This document shows, piece after piece, positions 6,082 to 8,323 of a stretch of 8,323 bases of DNA. The DNA is taken from the NCBI GenBank assembly GCA_933226995.1, contig CAKOFP010000348.1, forward strand, positions 1-8,323, in the 5' to 3' direction. Made by a program: the position numbers and the translations under genes. How positions within the stretch are numbered: the stretch's first letter is position 1; each line of letters begins with the position of its first letter. The DNA is from Candidatus Nitrosopolaris rasttigaisensis. Its GTDB lineage: Archaea > Thermoproteota > Nitrososphaeria > Nitrososphaerales > Nitrososphaeraceae. The notes under the pieces are model-generated. The model was not told where the DNA came from, ran no database searches, and saw only the letters and a program-made list of their open reading frames with translations.

Positions 6082-6099
6082 ACACTATTTTTGTAGTGT
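6082..6099. promoter_or_regulatory. 6-bp inverted repeat between divergent taw1 and NIF3 genes
   Basis: ACACTA (6082-6087) and TAGTGT (6094-6099) form a perfect 6-bp palindrome around TTTTTG. It lies 30-48 bases before the NIF3-family start, where a promoter or its operator would sit. The AT-rich centre could be the TATA element. It is short enough to be chance. Confidence 0.3.
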
Positions 6100-6129
6100 T
6101 GGAAGAAGGTTAGAGGAGCACTGAGAAGA

Positions 6130-6951
6130 TTGACAGTTAGTACTCAAGAAATAATGAAAATCGGCCTTGATCTGGTAAACTGGAAAAAAATCCCTTCCGA
6201 TAGCAGCATTCACGTACCTGGTAGAAATATCAAAAAAGTGTTGATTACAGTGGACGTCTCTGCAGCAGAGCTGATGTTGGCAAGGAGTCTCGGATGCGAC
6301 GCAGTTATTGCACATCATCCAATAGGAATTTCTGCTCTGAGTTTTTCTAAAGTCTTTAGCAGACATGTCGATTTCATGGTCCAAATGGGCGTACCAAAAC
6401 GTGAGGCCGGGTTAGCAGTACAAGAGCTGAAGAAGAAATTTGATTTAAGAGCTCATGCCAACATTTACAACGAAGTTGTGGATTCTGCGAAAATGTTGAA
6501 GATGCCACTTGTAAACATTCATCGACCCTGCGATGAATATATGCGAACTGAAATTCTCAACAAGCTAAATTCTGGAAGAACTAGATACGTTTCTGACATG
6601 ATCCGTTCAGTCGAAGAGATTCCTGAATTCAGAAACGCATCAACCAAGATAAAACTCGTTCATGGAAACGTTAGAAATGAAACAGGTCGCTGGATTCTAG
6701 TCCTAGCTGCAGGAACCAATGGGGGATATCCCATCGCAAAATTGTACTACGAATATGGGATTTCTACTGTCAAATATCTACATATAGACCACAAGGATGC
6801 AGAAAAAATTCATGATGAAAAGTTAAAAGGGAATCTTGTTGTTTTGGGTCATCGCGCAGGGGATTCAATAGGATTAAATGCGCTAGCCGATAGGCTGGAA
6901 ACATTAGATGTGGAAACTCTGAGACTCGGATTGGTTCCGCGTCTCATCTAA
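6130..6951 (+). CDS. NIF3/DUF34-family dinuclear-metal protein
   Basis: This 273-residue protein belongs to the NIF3 (DUF34, YbgI/YqfO-like) superfamily, conserved dinuclear-metal proteins often labelled 'GTP cyclohydrolase I type 2' although the true reaction is unsettled. The family landmarks are TVDVSAAELMLARSLGCDAVIAHHP (residues 40-64, with metal-binding H62-H63), a middle segment NIHRPCDEYM where the family has a His and Asp, and GHRAGDSIGLNALADRLE near the C-terminus, in place of the usual GH-x-x-(T/S)-E. The last motif carries Asp where Glu is usual, so one metal ligand may differ. The start is TTG at 6130, preceded by a GAGGAG (6113-6118) with an 11-base spacer; the in-frame ATG at 6154 is an alternative that removes eight residues. 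It is divergent from taw1 and ends about 96 bases before tRNA-His. Family sure, function unknown. Confidence 0.88.
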   Translation: MTVSTQEIMKIGLDLVNWKKIPSDSSIHVPGRNIKKVLITVDVSAAELMLARSLGCDAVIAHHPIGISALSFSKVFSRHVDFMVQMGVPKREAGLAVQELKKKFDLRAHANIYNEVVDSAKMLKMPLVNIHRPCDEYMRTEILNKLNSGRTRYVSDMIRSVEEIPEFRNASTKIKLVHGNVRNETGRWILVLAAGTNGGYPIAKLYYEYGISTVKYLHIDHKDAEKIHDEKLKGNLVVLGHRAGDSIGLNALADRLETLDVETLRLGLVPRLI

Positions 6952-7014
6952 AATAGAAATATTTAGAATTGCATATTAAATTGCCCTTATGGAAAATGAC
7001 GAATCCTCTAACAA

Positions 7015-7021
7015 TTATATA
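7015..7021 (+). promoter_or_regulatory. TATA-like box of tRNA-His
   Basis: TTATATA lies about 30 nt before the first transcribed base of the tRNA (G-1 at 7048), the expected spacing for a TFB/TBP-dependent archaeal tRNA promoter. Confidence 0.6.
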
Positions 7022-7047
7022 CAGTGATTTCGAAAGGAGCAGCTGTT

Positions 7048-7142
7048 GGCCTTCGTAGTATAGCCTGGTTAGTATAGGCGGCTGTGGACGAGTTGTCTTC
7101 GACGGATACCGCTCGAGGAGGGTTCAAATCCCTCCGAAGGCC
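7048..7142 (+). tRNA. tRNA-His (GTG) with a 20-nt intron after position 37
   Basis: The acceptor stem GCCTTCG (7049-7055) pairs with CGAAGGC (7135-7141). G at 7048 can pair with the C discriminator at 7142, giving the G-1:C73 pair that identifies tRNA-His. The D-stem is 7058-7061/7072-7075 around AGCCTGGTTA; the anticodon stem is 7077-7081/7109-7113; the T-arm is GAGGG, TTCAAAT, CCCTC (7118-7134). The anticodon GTG is at 7084-7086. An intron, 7088-7107, lies between positions 37 and 38. It folds into a strict bulge-helix-bulge: CUGU (7082-7085) pairs with ACGG (7102-7105), flanked by three-base bulges GGA (7086-7088) and AUA (7106-7108), each cut after its second base, plus an intron helix 7089-7092/7098-7101 with a five-base loop. 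No CCA is encoded. Confidence 0.95.
7088..7107 (+). other. tRNA intron with bulge-helix-bulge splice sites
   Basis: The 20-nt intron sits at the canonical 37/38 site. Removal by the archaeal splicing endonuclease joins G37 (7087) to A38 (7108) and restores a seven-base anticodon loop CUGUGGA. It is near the short end for archaeal tRNA introns. Confidence 0.88.
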
Positions 7143-7213
7143 CCTCTAGTGCTTCAAGTACATCCGCCTTTAATGTTCTCAATGGTTATCATGCAGATAT
7201 CGCCATCGGCCTG

Positions 7214-7561
7214 CTAACGCTTCGCAGCACAGAATCGGTCATAGACTGTCGGGTCAACGAGAAGCCAGCCATAGTGATCCGCATCGTGGACGTAACGAAT
7301 TTCCCTAAGATTTGGTTTCAGCTTTTTCGTTCTTAGTGACAAGAGGAACTCCGCTCGGGCCGTCATGCCAATTCTCTTCGACTGAGTAGTCAACTCTTCA
7401 CCCCTGGGAAGCAAGACTCGATAGCTGAATTCGGGGGCATCATTCGTAACGGCGTACGTTTGCACCATTTTGTTGATGGCCTCGTGGATATCTGAAATTT
7501 CTTTTATTTCAATCGTCTCTAGGACAGGAAAATCTACGTAACAGGATTTAGTTGGCTTCAA
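7214..7561 (-). CDS. Hypothetical 115-residue protein
   Basis: I do not recognise this protein. It is soluble in character, with no signal peptide or membrane segment, and looks like a compact alpha/beta domain: strands around YVDFPVLETIEIKEI (8-22) and FSYRVLLPRGEEL, a helix DIHEAINKMVQTYAV, another helix RIGMTARAEFLLSLRTKKL, and a C-terminal segment HDADHYGWLLVDPTVYDRFC with several His/Asp/Tyr residues. There is no nucleotide-binding loop or zinc motif. The start is TTG at 7561, immediately preceded by an in-frame TGA, with no usable in-frame ATG nearby; a TATA-like AATTTTAT (minus strand, 7587-7594) is centred about 29 nt upstream, supporting a leaderless TTG start. It lies downstream of the NUDIX gene on the same strand, but the 74-base gap with its own promoter suggests separate transcription. 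The frame length and promoter make it a real gene. Confidence 0.65.
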   Translation of the reverse strand: MKPTKSCYVDFPVLETIEIKEISDIHEAINKMVQTYAVTNDAPEFSYRVLLPRGEELTTQSKRIGMTARAEFLLSLRTKKLKPNLREIRYVHDADHYGWLLVDPTVYDRFCAAKR

Positions 7562-7586
7562 TCAGGCGAAAAATGTTAGCTCTGCA

Positions 7587-7594
7587 ATAAAATT
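7587..7594 (-). promoter_or_regulatory. TATA-like box of the 115-residue gene
   Basis: The minus strand reads AATTTTAT, centred 29 nt before the TTG at 7561. Confidence 0.5.
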
Positions 7595-7635
7595 TTTGGG
7601 ATCATAATGCCTTTTGCTATCGCGATAAGATAAAA

Positions 7636-8088
7636 CTAAGGGAACCTTCTTTTGGATGACCAGAAGGTTCCTCTACCACCCTTTCTCCACTGGATATAGT
7701 CTAGGAGTATCTGCTTGTGATCAAATGCTAGTCGCGTGGAGTCTAAATCATTTAGCGGCACCCATTGAACTTCAATGGAGTCGTCGTTGGCCCCTGCAAC
7801 GCCGTTGACGACTATTGCTACCCAAACCACAGTCAGCACATGTCCCCTTGGATCCCTATTTGGATCTGAATAAACCCCGAGTATTTCTATGGGCTCTATA
7901 GTTAACGATGTCTCCTCCCACATTTCACGTCTGGCCGCCTCCTCAACGAGTTCTCCTTCATTTACAAAACCACCCGGTAATGACAGATGATCCTTGAATG
8001 GATCATTTTTCCTCTTTATCAATAAGATATTGGATTCTTGCTGTAGGATAATATCGACTGTAGGCACTGGATTTCGATAGCTCTTCAT
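7636..8088 (-). CDS. NUDIX hydrolase (ADP-ribose pyrophosphatase-like)
   Basis: A 150-residue single-domain NUDIX hydrolase, which cleaves nucleoside diphosphates linked to another moiety using Mg2+ bound by the Nudix-box glutamates. The box spans residues 40-62: G40-x5-E46-x7-R54-E55-M-W-E58-E59-T-S61-L62. All catalytic Glu residues are present, but the conserved Gly of the REUXEEXGU core is Ser61. The segment YSDPNRDPRGHVLTVVW after the box resembles archaeal ADP-ribose pyrophosphatases, where a loop after the box helps substrate recognition; an 8-oxo-dGTP or other NDP-X substrate cannot be excluded. The extreme C-terminus (WRKGGRGTFWSSKRRFP) is unusually basic. The start is ATG at 8086-8088. 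The TATA-like CTATTTG (minus strand, 8111-8117) lies 26 nt upstream and is buried in a palindromic element, suggesting repression at the promoter. Confidence 0.93.
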   Translation of the reverse strand: MKSYRNPVPTVDIILQQESNILLIKRKNDPFKDHLSLPGGFVNEGELVEEAARREMWEETSLTIEPIEILGVYSDPNRDPRGHVLTVVWVAIVVNGVAGANDDSIEVQWVPLNDLDSTRLAFDHKQILLDYIQWRKGGRGTFWSSKRRFP

Positions 8089-8098
8089 CGGTTAGGGT

Positions 8099-8126
8099 GA
8101 TTAGCCTAATCAAATAGATTAGACTA
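8099..8126. promoter_or_regulatory. Palindromic operator-like element over the NUDIX promoter
   Basis: Three copies of a hexamer occur in alternating orientation: GATTAG (8099-8104), CTAATC (8106-8111) and GATTAG (8117-8122). The last two, with flanks TAG (8102-8104) and CTA (8124-8126), form a 10-bp inverted repeat with one mismatch around AAATA. The predicted TATA box (8111-8117) lies at its centre, 26 nt from the ATG. A site covering the TATA/BRE region is the usual arrangement for archaeal repressors. Confidence 0.5.
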
Positions 8127-8281
8127 CTGCTTCGAAAGCACGCGGCATATTCCATTCATTTATGACAACAATTCCGAATTCTTTGGTAAAGGAATGGAAA
8201 ACCACAACCAGGTGAGAAATTAGAGTGGAATTGGATCTTAGTTAACAACAAAATGGTTATGACTATCAAAAAGGTGAATAA

Positions 8282-8323
8282 TTGAAATCTCCAAAATACG
8301 AATCCAAGTTCCAGTATAATCGA
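8282..8323 (+). CDS. Possible start of a gene running off the right edge
   Basis: A TTG at 8282, preceded by an in-frame TAA (8279-8281) and by AGGTGA (8272-8277, a strong match to the Shine-Dalgarno core, 4-base spacer), opens 14 codons to the window edge: MKSPKYESKFQYNR. The composition looks protein-like, and TTG starts are frequent in this window, but 14 codons are not enough to identify a product or exclude chance. Confidence 0.35.
   Translation, partial: MKSPKYESKFQYNR

Noticed and set aside
6085..6384. 99-codon minus-strand ORF over the NIF3 gene start
   Set aside because: Shadow frame; the plus strand has clear NIF3 motifs here.
8150..8199. 8-bp inverted repeat TTCCATTC / GAATGGAA with a 34-base gap
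   Set aside because: Short arms, long loop and no link to a promoter or transcript end.
2447..8247. TAGTTAAC octamer at three intergenic sites (about 2447, 4925, 8240)
   Set aside because: The GTTAAC core also occurs repeatedly inside genes, the spacing to starts is inconsistent and flanks differ; probably chance in AT-rich DNA.

Overview
The window looks like part of a chromosome from an ammonia-oxidising-type archaeon (Nitrososphaerota/Thaumarchaeota, probably close to Nitrososphaera). The evidence is the archaeal pair Kae1 and Bud32, a Taw1-type wyosine enzyme with the archaeal six-cysteine pattern, a tRNA-His with an intron at position 37/38 and a G-1 base, a lone C2H2 zinc-finger protein, and an Asn/Ser/Thr-rich PKD surface protein. 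Several genes have a TATA-like box 26-29 nt before a start codon, often TTG, with no Shine-Dalgarno sequence, as in leaderless archaeal transcripts. The lineage call is inference; no rRNA is present.

Layout: the 3' end of kae1 (1-363, +) abuts a convergent PH/GRAM-like gene (364-696, -). Divergent from it is the KEOPS kinase bud32 (about 730-1385, +), whose 5' end is broken by an apparent one-base loss in an A8 run. A perfect 12-bp inverted repeat separates bud32 from a small zinc-finger gene (1442-1663, -). Divergent from that is the XTP/dITP pyrophosphatase gene (1800-2348, +). At 2349-2828 lies a stretch with no intact large gene; it holds the decayed remains of a PKD domain that once continued the adjacent surface-protein gene (2829-4391, -). 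At 4392-4958 there is a poorly coding stretch. Then come taw1 (4959-5993, -) and, divergently, a NIF3-family metal protein (6130-6951, +), the intron-containing tRNA-His (7048-7142, +), an unrecognised 115-aa gene (7214-7561, -), a NUDIX hydrolase (7636-8088, -) with a palindromic element over its promoter, and possibly the first 14 codons of another gene at the right edge (+).

Functionally the window is mostly information-processing housekeeping: Kae1 and Bud32 (t6A37 of tRNA), Taw1 (wyosine at position 37 of tRNA-Phe), a tRNA gene, and two house-cleaning nucleotide hydrolases (Ham1-type and NUDIX). I see no CRISPR array, insertion sequence, phage or toxin-antitoxin module, and no convincing new multi-gene system. 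The leads most worth checking are the bud32 frame problem, the decayed second PKD domain, the operator-like element before the NUDIX gene, and the PH-like gene set between the two KEOPS genes.
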